From Brevundimonas sp. Leaf363 (lineage in GTDB: Bacteria; Pseudomonadota; Alphaproteobacteria; Caulobacterales; Caulobacteraceae): a stretch of 64,000 bases of DNA. Positions 31,985 through 41,508 of the stretch are shown piece by piece; position 1 is the first letter of the stretch; the number at the start of each line of letters is the position of its first letter. The notes beneath the pieces were generated by a model. It was not told the DNA's origin and did no database searches. It worked only from the letters and a program-made list of their open reading frames with translations. The translations under genes and the position numbers were made by a program. The DNA is taken from positions 976,550 through 1,040,549 of the forward strand of contig NZ_LMPZ01000002.1 of NCBI RefSeq assembly GCF_001424025.1, given 5' to 3'.

Positions 31985-32796
31985 AGGCGCCGGCCCGCGA
32001 TATCGGCGTCCGCGCGGCGTCGGCCCTGGTTCTGGCGCCGGCCGCCGCCTTGGCGACATGGGCGGGCGGCTGGTGGTTCCTGGCGTTGATGTCGGCCGCC
32101 TGCGTGCTGCTGGCCAGCGAATGGGCGACCATGAGCGCGCCGCGCGCGTGGCGCGTGGTCGCCGTCACCGTCGGCCTGGCGCTGCTGGCCGCCGTGGCCA
32201 CGACAGCGCTGGGCCGGCTGTCAATCGGTCTGGTCATCTTGGTCGTCGGCGCGGGCGCCGCCTTCGCCTTCGCCAAGTGGCGCGGGCAGGAGGGGATCGA
32301 TGCCGCCTATGGCGTGCTTTACCTCGGCTGGCCCGCCATTCTGATCATCTGGCTGCGCGACCAGGGCGCGCCTCAGGGGCTGACCTGGACGATCCTGGTC
32401 TTCGTCGTGGCGTGGGCGTCGGACATCATGGCGTATCTGGTCGGGTCCATGATCGGCGGGCCCAAACTGTGGCCACGCTTCTCGCCCAACAAGACCTGGT
32501 CGGGCTTCATCGGCGGACTGGCGGCAGGGGTGCTGGCGGCGATGGGATGTGCTTACTGGCTGGATATGGAGCCGCTCACGGTCGGCTGGGCCGCCTTGCT
32601 GGGCCTGGCGGCGGCGTTGGCGACCATGGCCGGCGACCTGTGGGAATCGGCGCTGAAGCGGCGGTTCGGGGTCAAGGACGCGGGCGCCATCATTCCCGGG
32701 CACGGCGGCCTGCTGGACCGGGTCGACGGCATGATGTTCGCCATCGTCATCGTCGCGGTCGGGCGCCTGCTGGTCCTTCTGGTCGAGCGCGCCTGA
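31981..32796 (+). CDS. cdsA: phosphatidate cytidylyltransferase
   Basis: Makes CDP-diacylglycerol, the branch point of phospholipid synthesis, in the inner membrane. 271 residues with about seven hydrophobic segments. The CDP-diglyceride synthetase signature is complete at the C terminus: [20 protein letters not shown] followed by [20 protein letters not shown] is also conserved. Overlaps both neighbours. Confidence 0.96.
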   Translation: MKAPARDIGVRAASALVLAPAAALATWAGGWWFLALMSAACVLLASEWATMSAPRAWRVVAVTVGLALLAAVATTALGRLSIGLVILVVGAGAAFAFAKWRGQEGIDAAYGVLYLGWPAILIIWLRDQGAPQGLTWTILVFVVAWASDIMAYLVGSMIGGPKLWPRFSPNKTWSGFIGGLAAGVLAAMGCAYWLDMEPLTVGWAALLGLAAALATMAGDLWESALKRRFGVKDAGAIIPGHGGLLDRVDGMMFAIVIVAVGRLLVLLVERA

Positions 32797-33989
32797 TGCA
32801 CCGCCGCGTCAGCATCCTGGGGGCGACCGGCTCGGTCGGCGCGTCGACGCTGGACCTCATGGACCAGGCGCAGGCCGCGGGATCCGCGACCTTCGAGGTC
32901 GAGGTGGTCACCGGCGACCAGAACATCGCCCTGCTGGCCCAACAGGCCCGCCGCTGGAACGCCAAGCTGGCGGTGACGGCCGATCCATCCCGGCTGGAGG
33001 ATCTGCGCGACGCGCTGGCCGGATCGGGCGTGGAGGCGGCGGCGGGCGCCGATGCCGTGGTCGATGCCGCGAGGCGTCCGGTTGACTGGACGATGTGCAG
33101 CATCGTCGGCGCGGCCGGTCTGCGTTCGGCCTGGGCGGCGGCGGGGCAGGGGGGCGTGCTCGCCCTGGCCAACAAGGAAAGCCTGGTTTGCTGCGGCCCC
33201 GCCCTGATGGCGCGGGTGAAGGCTGCGGGCGGCCGGTTGATCCCCGTCGATTCCGAGCACTCCGCCATCTTCCAGGTCTTTCCGGCCGAGGCGCCCGAGC
33301 GGGTGGCCCGGATCATCCTGACCGCGTCGGGCGGCCCGTTCCGCCAAGCGACGCTGGCCCGCATGGCGGCCGTGACCCCGCGCGAGGCGGTGGCGCATCC
33401 GAACTGGAGCATGGGCGCCAAGATCTCGGTCGACAGCGCCACCATGGCCAACAAGGGCCTGGAGATGATCGAGGCCGCCTATCTGTTCGGCCTGCCCGGC
33501 GATAAGATCGACGTGGTGGTCCATCCGGAATCGATCATCCACAGCCTGGTCGAGATGGTCGACGGCTCCACCCTCGCACAGATGGGCCCGCCGGACATGC
33601 GCACGCCCATCGCCTGCGCCCTGTCGTGGCCGGACCGGCTGGCGTGGCCAGCGCCGAAACTGGACCTCGCGACGCTGGGCCGGCTGACCTTCGAGGCGCC
33701 AGACGAGACGCGGTTTCCGGCCTTGGCCCTGGCCCGTCAGGCGCTGGGCGCGGGCGGCGCGGTCCCGGCCGTCTTCAACGCGGCCAATGAGGTGGCGGCG
33801 CGCGCGTTTCTGGACGGCAAACTGGGCTTTCTCAATATTGCCGCAGTCGTCGCGGAAACCATGCAGCGCGCCGAGGGCGCGGGGGTGCGGTTCGGCGCCG
33901 ACAACGCCTGCGACGCGGCCCTTGCGGTCGACGCCGAGGCGCGGAAGATCGCCGATCGCGTCGTCGCTTCGCTCGCGGCCGCCGCCTGA
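32796..33989 (+). CDS. dxr: 1-deoxy-D-xylulose 5-phosphate reductoisomerase
   Basis: Second enzyme of the MEP isoprenoid pathway; NADPH-dependent. 397 residues from ATG 32796 (TGATG with cdsA). The nucleotide-binding [53 protein letters not shown] and the metal/substrate loop NKGLEMIEA are all present. Supplies isoprenyl units used by the neighbouring uppS. Confidence 0.96.
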   Translation: MHRRVSILGATGSVGASTLDLMDQAQAAGSATFEVEVVTGDQNIALLAQQARRWNAKLAVTADPSRLEDLRDALAGSGVEAAAGADAVVDAARRPVDWTMCSIVGAAGLRSAWAAAGQGGVLALANKESLVCCGPALMARVKAAGGRLIPVDSEHSAIFQVFPAEAPERVARIILTASGGPFRQATLARMAAVTPREAVAHPNWSMGAKISVDSATMANKGLEMIEAAYLFGLPGDKIDVVVHPESIIHSLVEMVDGSTLAQMGPPDMRTPIACALSWPDRLAWPAPKLDLATLGRLTFEAPDETRFPALALARQALGAGGAVPAVFNAANEVAARAFLDGKLGFLNIAAVVAETMQRAEGAGVRFGADNACDAALAVDAEARKIADRVVASLAAAA

Positions 33990-34035
33990 GCGAAATCGGT
34001 TCCGATGCTCTCGCATCAGGGCTCAGATTTCGCTC
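33988..34035 (+). other. nested stem-loop spanning the dxr stop
   Basis: Ten-base arms GAGCGAAATC (33988-33997) and GATTTCGCTC (34026-34035) are perfectly complementary. Between them a second hairpin GATGC-tctc-GCATC (34004-34017) is formed. The left arm contains the end of the dxr stop codon. No T run follows. It may be a processing or attenuation structure ahead of rseP. Confidence 0.6.
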
Positions 34036-34085
34036 TCTACCAAGCTGGTTCGCCCGTCGGGGGGCGTGTGGAGATCACGAACGGC

Positions 34086-35306
34086 ATGTTGGGCGTCCTG
34101 TCGCAGATCGTGACCTATGTGCTGCCGTTCCTGGTGGTGCTGACCACCGTCGTGACCATTCATGAGCTGGGCCACTTCCTGGTCGCGCGCTGGTGCGGCG
34201 TGAAGATCGACCGCTTCGCCATCGGTTTCGGCAAGGCCATTTTCAGTCGCACGGACCGGCATGGCGTCGAATGGCGCGTCGCCTGGCTGCCGCTGGGCGG
34301 CTATGTGAAGTTCGCCGGCGATCTGGACGCCTCCAGCGTGCCCGACCGTGAGGGGCTGGACCGCTTGCGCAGCCGCATCATCGCCGAGCAGGGGCCGGGT
34401 GCAGAGCGCGTCTACTTCCACTTCAAGCCGGTGTGGCAGCGGGCGCTGGTCACCGTGGCCGGGCCGGTCGCCAACTTCATCCTGGCCTTTGTTCTATTCA
34501 CCGTCCTGTTCAGCATCGTCGGCGAGCAGATCGTGGCACCGCGCGTTTTCGCCGTTGCCCCCGGGTCTCCCGCCGCCGCGGCGGGCTTCCAGTCCCGCGA
34601 CCTCATCACGGCCGTCAACGGCCGCCCGGTCCATGACGGCAGCGAAGTGACCGGCACGGTGATGCTGAGCGCGGGCGAGCCGATCCGCTTCACGGTTGAT
34701 CGCGGCGGTCGCCCGGTCGAACTGACCGCCACTCCGCAACGCGTCGAAATCCAGGATCAGGTAGCCGGCCGCGTGAAGGTGGCCCGCATCGGCCTGGACC
34801 TGCGCCCGCTAGTCGGGTCCGACATCTCGATCCGTCGCCTCAACCCGATCGAGGCGGCCGCCAAGGGCGTGGACCGGATCGGCGAGGTTCTGGGAACCAC
34901 GCTGCGCTACCTGGGCCGCATCGTGACGGGCCGGGAATCGGGCGACATGCTGAACGGCCCCATCGGCATCGCGACCGCCGCCGGCGGCATCACCAAACAG
35001 GCCAGCGACGTCGGCGGCTCCGTCGGCGACGCCGCGATCAGCGTCGGCCTCAATCTGGTGCAGCTGGCCGCCATACTTTCGATCGGAATCGGCTTTCTAA
35101 ACCTGCTTCCGATCCCGATTCTGGACGGGGGGCACTTGGTCTTCTACGCGTACGAAGCTGTTGCACGCAGGCCCGTGGCCGCGCGTGTTCAGGAGGCCGG
35201 ATACCGGGTCGGTCTTGCGTTGCTGGCGGGATTGATGTTGTTCGCCACCTGGAACGACCTGCAAAAGCTGAATCTGTTCAAATTCCTCGGCGGGCTCGTG
35301 TCATGA
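34086..35306 (+). CDS. rseP: RIP metalloprotease RseP (MmpA-type site-2 protease)
   Basis: Intramembrane zinc protease; the Caulobacter orthologue MmpA cleaves the polar factor PodJ, and in E. coli RseP cleaves anti-sigma factor RseA. 406 residues from ATG 34086, with GGAG upstream; in-frame starts at GTG 34068 and ATG 34005 are alternatives, the latter lying inside the stem-loop. HExxH is His26-Glu27-x2-His30 (TIHELGHFLVAR). One PDZ domain (VAPGSPAAAAGFQSRDLITA) follows, and the second metal motif is NLLPIPILDGGHL. Overlaps bamA (ATGA). Confidence 0.95.
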   Translation: MLGVLSQIVTYVLPFLVVLTTVVTIHELGHFLVARWCGVKIDRFAIGFGKAIFSRTDRHGVEWRVAWLPLGGYVKFAGDLDASSVPDREGLDRLRSRIIAEQGPGAERVYFHFKPVWQRALVTVAGPVANFILAFVLFTVLFSIVGEQIVAPRVFAVAPGSPAAAAGFQSRDLITAVNGRPVHDGSEVTGTVMLSAGEPIRFTVDRGGRPVELTATPQRVEIQDQVAGRVKVARIGLDLRPLVGSDISIRRLNPIEAAAKGVDRIGEVLGTTLRYLGRIVTGRESGDMLNGPIGIATAAGGITKQASDVGGSVGDAAISVGLNLVQLAAILSIGIGFLNLLPIPILDGGHLVFYAYEAVARRPVAARVQEAGYRVGLALLAGLMLFATWNDLQKLNLFKFLGGLVS

Positions 35307-37762
35307 GCCAGCGCCAGCCCCCGATGGTTTCCTCTATGATCGAATATCTCAACCGCCCCCTGGTCCGCCGCAGCGGCCGCGCCAGCCTGCTGGCCCTGGC
35401 CGTCGCCGCGGGTCTGAGCGCGCCCGCCCTGGCCCAGACGGCGGCCGCCCCGGCCCAGCCGGCTCCGGCCCAGCCCGCGGCGGCCGAGCCGACCGCAGCC
35501 GTGGCTGTGGCTCCGCCCGAGCGCGTCACCGTCAACCGCATCCTGGTGCGCGGCGCCCAGCGGATCGATGAGACGACGGTCCTGTCCTATCTGCCGATCC
35601 AGCCGGGCGACACGGTCGATCCGATCACGCTGGACGTCGCCGTCCGCACCCTGTCGCGCACCGGCCTGTTCGCGGACGTCCAGCTGGGCGTTCAGAACGG
35701 CGATCTGGTCGTCCAGATCGTCGAGAACCCCATCGTCAACCAGGTGGTCTTCGAGGGGAACAGCGCGGTCCGCGAGGACAAGCTGCGCGAAGAGGTCACG
35801 ATCAAGCCGCGCGGCATCTACACCCGCGCCAAGATTCAGGAAGACGTCGGCGCCATCGTCGAACTGTACCGCCTGCAGGGCCGCATCTCAGCGACCGTGA
35901 CGCCCAAGCTGGTCCAGCTGGAGCAGAACCGCGTCGACGTGGTGTTCGAGATCGACGAGGGCCCCGAGACCGGCCTGGACGCCATCACCTTCCTGGGCAA
36001 TTCGGCCTTCGGCGACAGCGACCTGCGCGAAGTCATGGTGACGAAGCAGTCGCGCTGGTGGCGGCTGTTCTCCAGCAACGACAACTACGATCCCAACCGG
36101 CTGGACTACGACCGCGAGCAGCTGCGGAAGTTCTACACGAACCGGGGCTATTACGATTTCCGCATCGTTTCGGCGATCGCCGAGCTGAAGCCGAACGACA
36201 GCGCCTTCGGCATCACCATGACCGTGGACGAAGGCGACCGCTACAACTTCGGCGACGTCACCGTGGTGACCGAGAACGATCGCCTGAACGGCGACTTCCT
36301 GCGCCAGCTGCTGCCTATCCGTTCCGGCCAGCTGTATGAAAGCGACAAGATCGAGCAGGCGGTCGACGCCCTGACGTTCGCGGCCGGTTCGGCCGGTTAC
36401 GCCTTCGTCGAGATCAATCCGACCTACCGCGCCAACCCGGAGACCGACACCGTCGACGTGACGTTCAACGTCTCGGAAGGGCAGCGCGTGTATGTCGACC
36501 GCATCAACGTCATCGGCAACACCCGCACCATCGACCCGGTCATCCGCCGCGAGATGATGCTGACAGAAGGCGACGCCTTCAACCGTGCCCTGATGGAGCG
36601 GTCGCGCAACAACCTGCGCAGCCTGGGCTTCTTCAAGGACGTGACGATTGAGGAGACGCGCGGCGACGCGCCGGACCGCTCGGTCATCAACGTCACCGTC
36701 GAGGAACAGCCGACCGGGGAGCTGTCGGTGGGCGCCGGTTTCTCGTCGGTCGACAGCTTCGTCGTCAACGTCGGCATCTCGGAGCGCAACTTCCGCGGCC
36801 GGGGCCAGAACGTCGTGGCGCGCGCGGAATGGGGTGCGCTGCGCCAGCAGATCGACTTCCGCTTCACCGAACCCAAGTTCCTGGGACGCGACCTGCGCGC
36901 GGGCTGGGATCTGTTCCATAGCCGCTACGACCTCAGCGAATATTCGTCCTACGACTATCGCTCGACCGGCGGCGGCCTGCGCCTCAGCTATCCGCTGAAC
37001 GGCTACACCCTGTTCAGCGTCCGCTACTTCCTGAAGGACGACGAGATCATCGTGCCGTCGGGTTACTGCACCACCACTGGTGCGGGTTCCAGTGCGCTGT
37101 GCGATCAGGTCGGCAGCTATCTGAACTCGTCGGTCGGCTACACGCTGAACATCGACCGCCGCAACGACCCGGTCCGCGCCACGCGCGGCTGGGCGGCCTC
37201 GGTGCGCCAGGATCTGGCCGGCGTCGGCGGTGATGTGAACTATCTGAAGACCGAGGTCGAAGGCGCTTGGTACTACGGCATCACGCCCGACTGGATCGTC
37301 AGCGTCGAGGGCTCGGGCGGCTATGTCTCGGGCTGGAACGGCGACGCCATCCGCATCAACGACCGCTTCTTCAAGGGCGGCAACAGCTTCCGCGGCTTCG
37401 AGACCGCCGGCATGGGCCCGCGGGACCTGCTGACGGACGACTCGCTGGGCGGCAACTTCTACGCCATTGGTACCGTCGAGGTGACGCTGCCGAACTATTT
37501 GCCGGAAGAGTACGGCATCAAGACCTCCCTGTTCGCCGACGTCGGCACGCTGGGCGTTCTGGATGAGCGTTACACGATCACCAGCGCCGGCGTGACGGAC
37601 CCCAACATCGTCGACGACCTGTCGCTGCGCGCCTCGGCGGGCATCAGCATCCACTGGAAGTCGCCGATGGGCCCGATCCGCTTCGACATCTCCAAGGTGC
37701 TGGCCAAGGAAGACTACGACGAGACGGAATCCTTCCGCTTCTCGACCTCGACCCAGTTCTAA
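35303..37762 (+). CDS. bamA: outer membrane protein assembly factor BamA
   Basis: Essential Omp85-family insertase of the BAM complex. 819 residues: signal peptide with LLALAVAAGLSAPALAQ, a Pro/Ala/Gln-rich linker to about residue 70, five POTRA domains (about 75-420; first one VNRILVRGAQRIDETTVLSYL), and a C-terminal 16-strand barrel ending in the outer-membrane signal ...FSTSTQF with terminal Phe. The conserved barrel loop appears as FFKGGNSFRGFE (VRGF/Y-like). The Pro/Ala linker before POTRA1 is longer than in E. coli (Ala/Pro repeats). Confidence 0.97.
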   Translation: MSQRQPPMVSSMIEYLNRPLVRRSGRASLLALAVAAGLSAPALAQTAAAPAQPAPAQPAAAEPTAAVAVAPPERVTVNRILVRGAQRIDETTVLSYLPIQPGDTVDPITLDVAVRTLSRTGLFADVQLGVQNGDLVVQIVENPIVNQVVFEGNSAVREDKLREEVTIKPRGIYTRAKIQEDVGAIVELYRLQGRISATVTPKLVQLEQNRVDVVFEIDEGPETGLDAITFLGNSAFGDSDLREVMVTKQSRWWRLFSSNDNYDPNRLDYDREQLRKFYTNRGYYDFRIVSAIAELKPNDSAFGITMTVDEGDRYNFGDVTVVTENDRLNGDFLRQLLPIRSGQLYESDKIEQAVDALTFAAGSAGYAFVEINPTYRANPETDTVDVTFNVSEGQRVYVDRINVIGNTRTIDPVIRREMMLTEGDAFNRALMERSRNNLRSLGFFKDVTIEETRGDAPDRSVINVTVEEQPTGELSVGAGFSSVDSFVVNVGISERNFRGRGQNVVARAEWGALRQQIDFRFTEPKFLGRDLRAGWDLFHSRYDLSEYSSYDYRSTGGGLRLSYPLNGYTLFSVRYFLKDDEIIVPSGYCTTTGAGSSALCDQVGSYLNSSVGYTLNIDRRNDPVRATRGWAASVRQDLAGVGGDVNYLKTEVEGAWYYGITPDWIVSVEGSGGYVSGWNGDAIRINDRFFKGGNSFRGFETAGMGPRDLLTDDSLGGNFYAIGTVEVTLPNYLPEEYGIKTSLFADVGTLGVLDERYTITSAGVTDPNIVDDLSLRASAGISIHWKSPMGPIRFDISKVLAKEDYDETESFRFSTSTQF

Positions 37763-37795
37763 CCGCGGCCAGTCCGGCCGCACCAAAGGCAAGTC

Positions 37796-38386
37796 ATGAA
37801 AGCTCTTACCCTCGGCGCTCTCGCCATCGTCGCCCTGGCCGCCACAGCGACCGGCGCTTCGGCCCAGACCAACGGCCCGGCCAACCCGGGTCCGGTGATC
37901 CCGGGCGTCTGCGTCTATTTCAACCAGCGTCTGCTGGCCCAATCGACCGCCGGCGCGGCCGTCCAGGCTCGCATGCAGCAGCTGACGCAGGAAGTTCAGG
38001 GCGAGCTGGCCCCGTACGCGACCTCGATCCAGGCTGAAGCCCAGGCCCTGCAGGCGGCGGGCGCCAGCCTGCCGGCCGCCGAGCGCCAGACGCGCGGTCA
38101 GGCCCTGCAAGCCCGCGTGCAGGAAGCCCAGCAGCTGGAACAGACCCGTGACGCCGAGCTGCGCTACACCCTGGCCACCCAGCGCCAGGCCATCTCGCAA
38201 GCCGTCGAGCCGATCCTGGTCGCCGTCTATCAGGAAAAGGGCTGCGGACTGATGCTGGACCGCGAGAGCGTTTTCATCATGAACCCGGCCATGGACGTCA
38301 CCGACACGGTGATCCAGCGCCTGAACACCGCCCTGCCGAGCCTGACCTTCAACCGCCTGCCGGTTCCGGCCCAGACGCAGCAGTAA
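37796..38386 (+). CDS. skp: OmpH/Skp-family periplasmic chaperone
   Basis: 196 residues. Signal peptide MKALTLGALAIVALAATATGASAQ, then CVYFNQRLLAQSTAGAAVQARMQQL, a Gln/Ala-rich coiled-coil pair of helices (about 70-125), and the returning beta-strand segment ILVAVYQEKGCGLMLDRESV. This matches Skp, which holds unfolded outer-membrane proteins on the way to BamA, whose gene is 33 bases upstream. A short hairpin (GCGGCC, AGTCC, GGCCGC) lies between the two genes. Confidence 0.92.
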   Translation: MKALTLGALAIVALAATATGASAQTNGPANPGPVIPGVCVYFNQRLLAQSTAGAAVQARMQQLTQEVQGELAPYATSIQAEAQALQAAGASLPAAERQTRGQALQARVQEAQQLEQTRDAELRYTLATQRQAISQAVEPILVAVYQEKGCGLMLDRESVFIMNPAMDVTDTVIQRLNTALPSLTFNRLPVPAQTQQ

Positions 38387-38401
38387 GGTCTCCCGAGCGC
38401 C

Positions 38402-39415
38402 GTGCCGGATCCCCGTTTTTTCCGCAGCCTGCCGGCGCTCAGCGTCGGCGACCTGGCCAGCCGGATCGGAGGGGAGGTCGTGCGCGGCGCCGACCGGACC
38501 CTGTCGGCCGTCGCCCCCCTCGCCAGTGCGGGGGCCGGCGACCTGGCCTTTTTCGCTGACCGCAAATTCCGTGACGCGCTGAGCGCCAGCGCGGCCGGCG
38601 CGGTGGTGTTGTCGCCCGGCCTGGAGGATGCGGCGCCTGACGGCGCCGCCATCCTGATTTCGCGCACGCCCCAGGCCGCCTGGGCGCAGGCGTCGCTTCT
38701 CTTCCATCGTCATCTGACGCTCGATTCGGCCGCCGATGCCGCCGACTGCATCGAAGACGACAGCGTCGTGATCGAGCCCGGCGCCGTGCTGGGTCAAGGC
38801 GTCCGCATCGGGCGCGGCAGCCGCATCGGCGCCAATACTGTCATCGGCCCGGGCGTCCAGATCGGCCGCGATTGCCGCATCGGCGCCAACGTCTCCGTCG
38901 GCTTCGCCCTGGTCGGCGACCGTGTCACCCTGTTGTCCGGCGCGCGGATCGGCGAGGCGGGCTTCGGTGCGACCGGGTCGTCGCTGGGCGTCATCGACGT
39001 ACCCCAGCTGGGCCGCGTCATCCTGCAGGACGGCGTCACGGTCGGCGCCAACACCTGCATCGATCGCGGCGCCTATGACGACACGGTCATCGGCGAGAAT
39101 ACGAAGATCGATAATCTGGTCATGATCGGCCACAACTGCGTCATCGGGCGCAATGTCCTGATGGCCGCCCACACCGGGCTGGCCGGTTCGGTCGTGGTCG
39201 GCGACGGCGTCATGTTCGGCGGCCAGGCAGGCGTCGGCGATCACATCACCATCGGCCGGGGCGCGCGCGTCGCGGCGGGCGGCGGGGTGTTGAAGGATAT
39301 CCCGCCGGGCGAGACCTGGTCCGGCTATCCTGCCAGACCGCTGCGACAATCCTTGCGCGAGGCGATCTGGCTGTCCAAACAGGCGTCTGGAAAGAAGACG
39401 CGGACAGATGGCTGA
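38402..39415 (+). CDS. lpxD: UDP-3-O-(3-hydroxyacyl)glucosamine N-acyltransferase
   Basis: Third step of lipid A synthesis. 337 residues from GTG 38402. N-terminal uridine-binding domain, then a left-handed beta-helix of hexapeptide repeats (about 120-300; IGRGSRIGANTVIGPGVQIG). The catalytic-His region is IDNLVMIGHNCVIGRN. The C-terminal helix has PLRQSLREAIWL. Overlaps fabZ by eight bases. Confidence 0.95.
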   Translation: MPDPRFFRSLPALSVGDLASRIGGEVVRGADRTLSAVAPLASAGAGDLAFFADRKFRDALSASAAGAVVLSPGLEDAAPDGAAILISRTPQAAWAQASLLFHRHLTLDSAADAADCIEDDSVVIEPGAVLGQGVRIGRGSRIGANTVIGPGVQIGRDCRIGANVSVGFALVGDRVTLLSGARIGEAGFGATGSSLGVIDVPQLGRVILQDGVTVGANTCIDRGAYDDTVIGENTKIDNLVMIGHNCVIGRNVLMAAHTGLAGSVVVGDGVMFGGQAGVGDHITIGRGARVAAGGGVLKDIPPGETWSGYPARPLRQSLREAIWLSKQASGKKTRTDG

Positions 39416-39875
39416 AGTGACGGACAAGATCGACTACGCCGAGGTGATGCGGCGCCTGCCGCACAGATACCCCTTCCTGCTGGTCGACAAGGCCGAGGAC
39501 TATGTCGCCTCGACCTCGATCACGGGCATCAAGAACGTCACGCACAACGAGCCCTTCTTCCCCGGCCACTTCCCGATCGATCCGGTCATGCCGGGTGTGC
39601 TGATCGTTGAAGCCATGGCCCAGACCGGCGCGCTGCTGATGTCCAAGAGCTTGGACGTCGCGGTCTATGGCAAGGTAATCATGTTCATGTCGATCGACGG
39701 CGTGCGCTTCCGCAAGCCCGCCCGCCCGGGCGATCAGCTGAAGATGAAGGTGGTCGTGACCCGCGCGCGCGGCGACATCTTCAAGTTCCGCGGCGAGACC
39801 TTCATCGACGACAAGCTGGCCGCCGAGGCGGACTTCGCCGCCATGGTCGTGACCGTGGACCAGCCCGCATCGTGA
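39408..39875 (+). CDS. fabZ: 3-hydroxyacyl-ACP dehydratase FabZ
   Basis: Hot-dog-fold dehydratase of fatty acid elongation, competing with LpxA for hydroxyacyl-ACP. 155 residues; catalytic His54 and Glu68 are in [18 protein letters not shown] and LIVEAMAQ. Its place between lpxD and lpxA is the usual one. GTGA overlap with lpxA. Confidence 0.96.
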   Translation: MAEVTDKIDYAEVMRRLPHRYPFLLVDKAEDYVASTSITGIKNVTHNEPFFPGHFPIDPVMPGVLIVEAMAQTGALLMSKSLDVAVYGKVIMFMSIDGVRFRKPARPGDQLKMKVVVTRARGDIFKFRGETFIDDKLAAEADFAAMVVTVDQPAS

Positions 39876-40657
39876 GCATCCACCCCACCGCCATCGTCGA
39901 TGCGAAGGCGGAGATGGCCGCCGACGTTGAGGTCGGCCCATGGTGCACCGTCGGCCCGGGCGTCGTCCTGTCCGAAGGCGTGCGTCTGGTCAGCCATGTG
40001 GTGGTCCAGCAGGACACGATGGTCGGCGCCCGCACCGTCATCCACCCCTTCGCCGTCATCGGCGGCGACCCCCAGCACAACGGCTACAAGGGCGAGCCGG
40101 TGACGCTGGAGATCGGGACGGACAATTCGATCCGTGAGCACTGCACCTTCAACCGGGGCACGCCGCAGGGCACGGGCGTGACCCGCATCGGCTCGCACAG
40201 CCTGTTCATGACCGGCGCCCATGTCGGCCACGATGCGGTCGTCGGCGACCATGTCGTCATGGCCAACAATGCGACGCTGGGCGGTCACGCCCACATTGGG
40301 TCCAAGGTCTTCCTCGGCGGCCTGTGCGCCGTGCACCAGAACGGCCGGGTGGGGCAGGGCGCCATCGTCGGCGGACTGGCGGCGGTCACGCGCGATGTCA
40401 TTCCTTATGGCTCGGCGTGGGGCAATCACGCGCGGCTACATGGGTTGAACCTGATCGGGCTGAAGCGGAAGGGCTACGGCAAGGATCAGGTGCGCCGCCT
40501 GCTGGCCGCCTTCCGCGACCTGTTCGAGGGTACGGGCGTCTTCGCCGATCGCCTGGATGCGGTAGAGACCGGATACGCCGACCTGCCCGAGATCATGGAG
40601 ATCGTCGCCTTCATCCGCGACGGCGGCAAGCGGCCCCTGTGCCTGCCGGGCGAATGA
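39872..40657 (+). CDS. lpxA: acyl-ACP--UDP-N-acetylglucosamine O-acyltransferase
   Basis: First step of lipid A synthesis. 261 residues from GTG 39872. N-terminal beta-helix with hexapeptide repeats (IHPTAIVDAKAEMAADVEVG), the conserved catalytic-His area MTGAHVGHDAVVGDHV, and QNGRVGQGAIVGGLAAVTRDV. The C-terminal helical part has GLNLIGLKRKGYGKDQVRR. The stop overlaps the lpxI start (ATGA). Confidence 0.95.
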   Translation: MSIHPTAIVDAKAEMAADVEVGPWCTVGPGVVLSEGVRLVSHVVVQQDTMVGARTVIHPFAVIGGDPQHNGYKGEPVTLEIGTDNSIREHCTFNRGTPQGTGVTRIGSHSLFMTGAHVGHDAVVGDHVVMANNATLGGHAHIGSKVFLGGLCAVHQNGRVGQGAIVGGLAAVTRDVIPYGSAWGNHARLHGLNLIGLKRKGYGKDQVRRLLAAFRDLFEGTGVFADRLDAVETGYADLPEIMEIVAFIRDGGKRPLCLPGE

Positions 40658-41508
40658 CGCCGCTCAGCGGCTCAAGCATGGGCAAGCTGGGCCTGATCGC
40701 CGGCGGCGGCGACCTTCCGCTGACCATCGCCGCGCGGTGTGAGGCCGAAGGGCGAGAGCTGTTCGTCATACGGTTGGCGGGCTTCGCCGATCCGCACATG
40801 GCGCGCTGGCCCGGCGCCGCGTTCGGCATGGCCGAGATCGGTCACATCCTGAAGGCGCTGAAGGCGGCTCGGTGCGAGGCCGTCTGCTTCGCCGGCAACG
40901 TCAGTCGCCCCGATTTCAAGACGTTGCGGCCCGATTTGAAGGGCGCGACGCTGCTGCCCGGCATTGTGGCGGCGGCGACCAAGGGCGACGACGCCCTGCT
41001 GCGCAAGATCCTGTCGATCTTCGAGGATGAGGGCTACGCCATCGAGGGCGCCGACGACATTCTGGGTGGCGAGACGCTGGGCAAGGGCGCGCTGGGCCGC
41101 ATCAAACCCACGGCGGCGCAACTGGCGGACCTGACCAAGGCGCTGCACGTCGCCGAAAAGGCGGGCGAACTGGACATCGGCCAAGGCGCGATCGTGGTCG
41201 ATGGCCTGGTGCTGGCAGTGGAGGCGCAGGAGGGAACGGACGCCATGCTGACCCGCGTCGCCGGCCTGCCGGCCGATCTGCGCGGCAGGCCCACGGCCCT
41301 GAAAGGCGCGCTGGGCAAGGCGCCCAAGCCCATTCAGGACCTGCGCGTCGACATGCCGGTGATCGGCCCGCGCACGATCGCTCTGGCCGCCGAGGCTGGG
41401 CTGGCGGGCGTGGGCGGCGTGGCGGGCCAGCTGATCCTGATCGACCGTAAGGCCATCATCGCCGCCGCAGACGGCCTGGGCCTGTTCGTCTGGGGCGTCG
41501 AACGGTGA
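40654..41508 (+). CDS. lpxI: UDP-2,3-diacylglucosamine diphosphatase LpxI
   Basis: Hydrolyses UDP-2,3-diacylglucosamine to lipid X; LpxI replaces LpxH in alphaproteobacteria and was first described in Caulobacter. 284 residues from ATG 40654 (ATGA overlap); ATG 40678 (MGKLGLIAGGGDLPL) is an alternative. The DUF1009-type pattern is clear: GGGDLPLTIA, FAGNVSRPDFKTLRPDLKG, ILGGETLGKGALG, GQGAIVVDGLVLAVEAQEGTD and RVDMPVIGPRTI. Confidence 0.95.
   Translation: MTPLSGSSMGKLGLIAGGGDLPLTIAARCEAEGRELFVIRLAGFADPHMARWPGAAFGMAEIGHILKALKAARCEAVCFAGNVSRPDFKTLRPDLKGATLLPGIVAAATKGDDALLRKILSIFEDEGYAIEGADDILGGETLGKGALGRIKPTAAQLADLTKALHVAEKAGELDIGQGAIVVDGLVLAVEAQEGTDAMLTRVAGLPADLRGRPTALKGALGKAPKPIQDLRVDMPVIGPRTIALAAEAGLAGVGGVAGQLILIDRKAIIAAADGLGLFVWGVER

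Noticed and set aside
35888..39427. A 1179-codon open frame on the minus strand opposite bamA, skp and lpxD
   Set aside because: It is antisense to three well-identified genes and gives His/Arg/Asp/Ala-rich sequence with no domain. Long antisense frames are expected at this G+C content.
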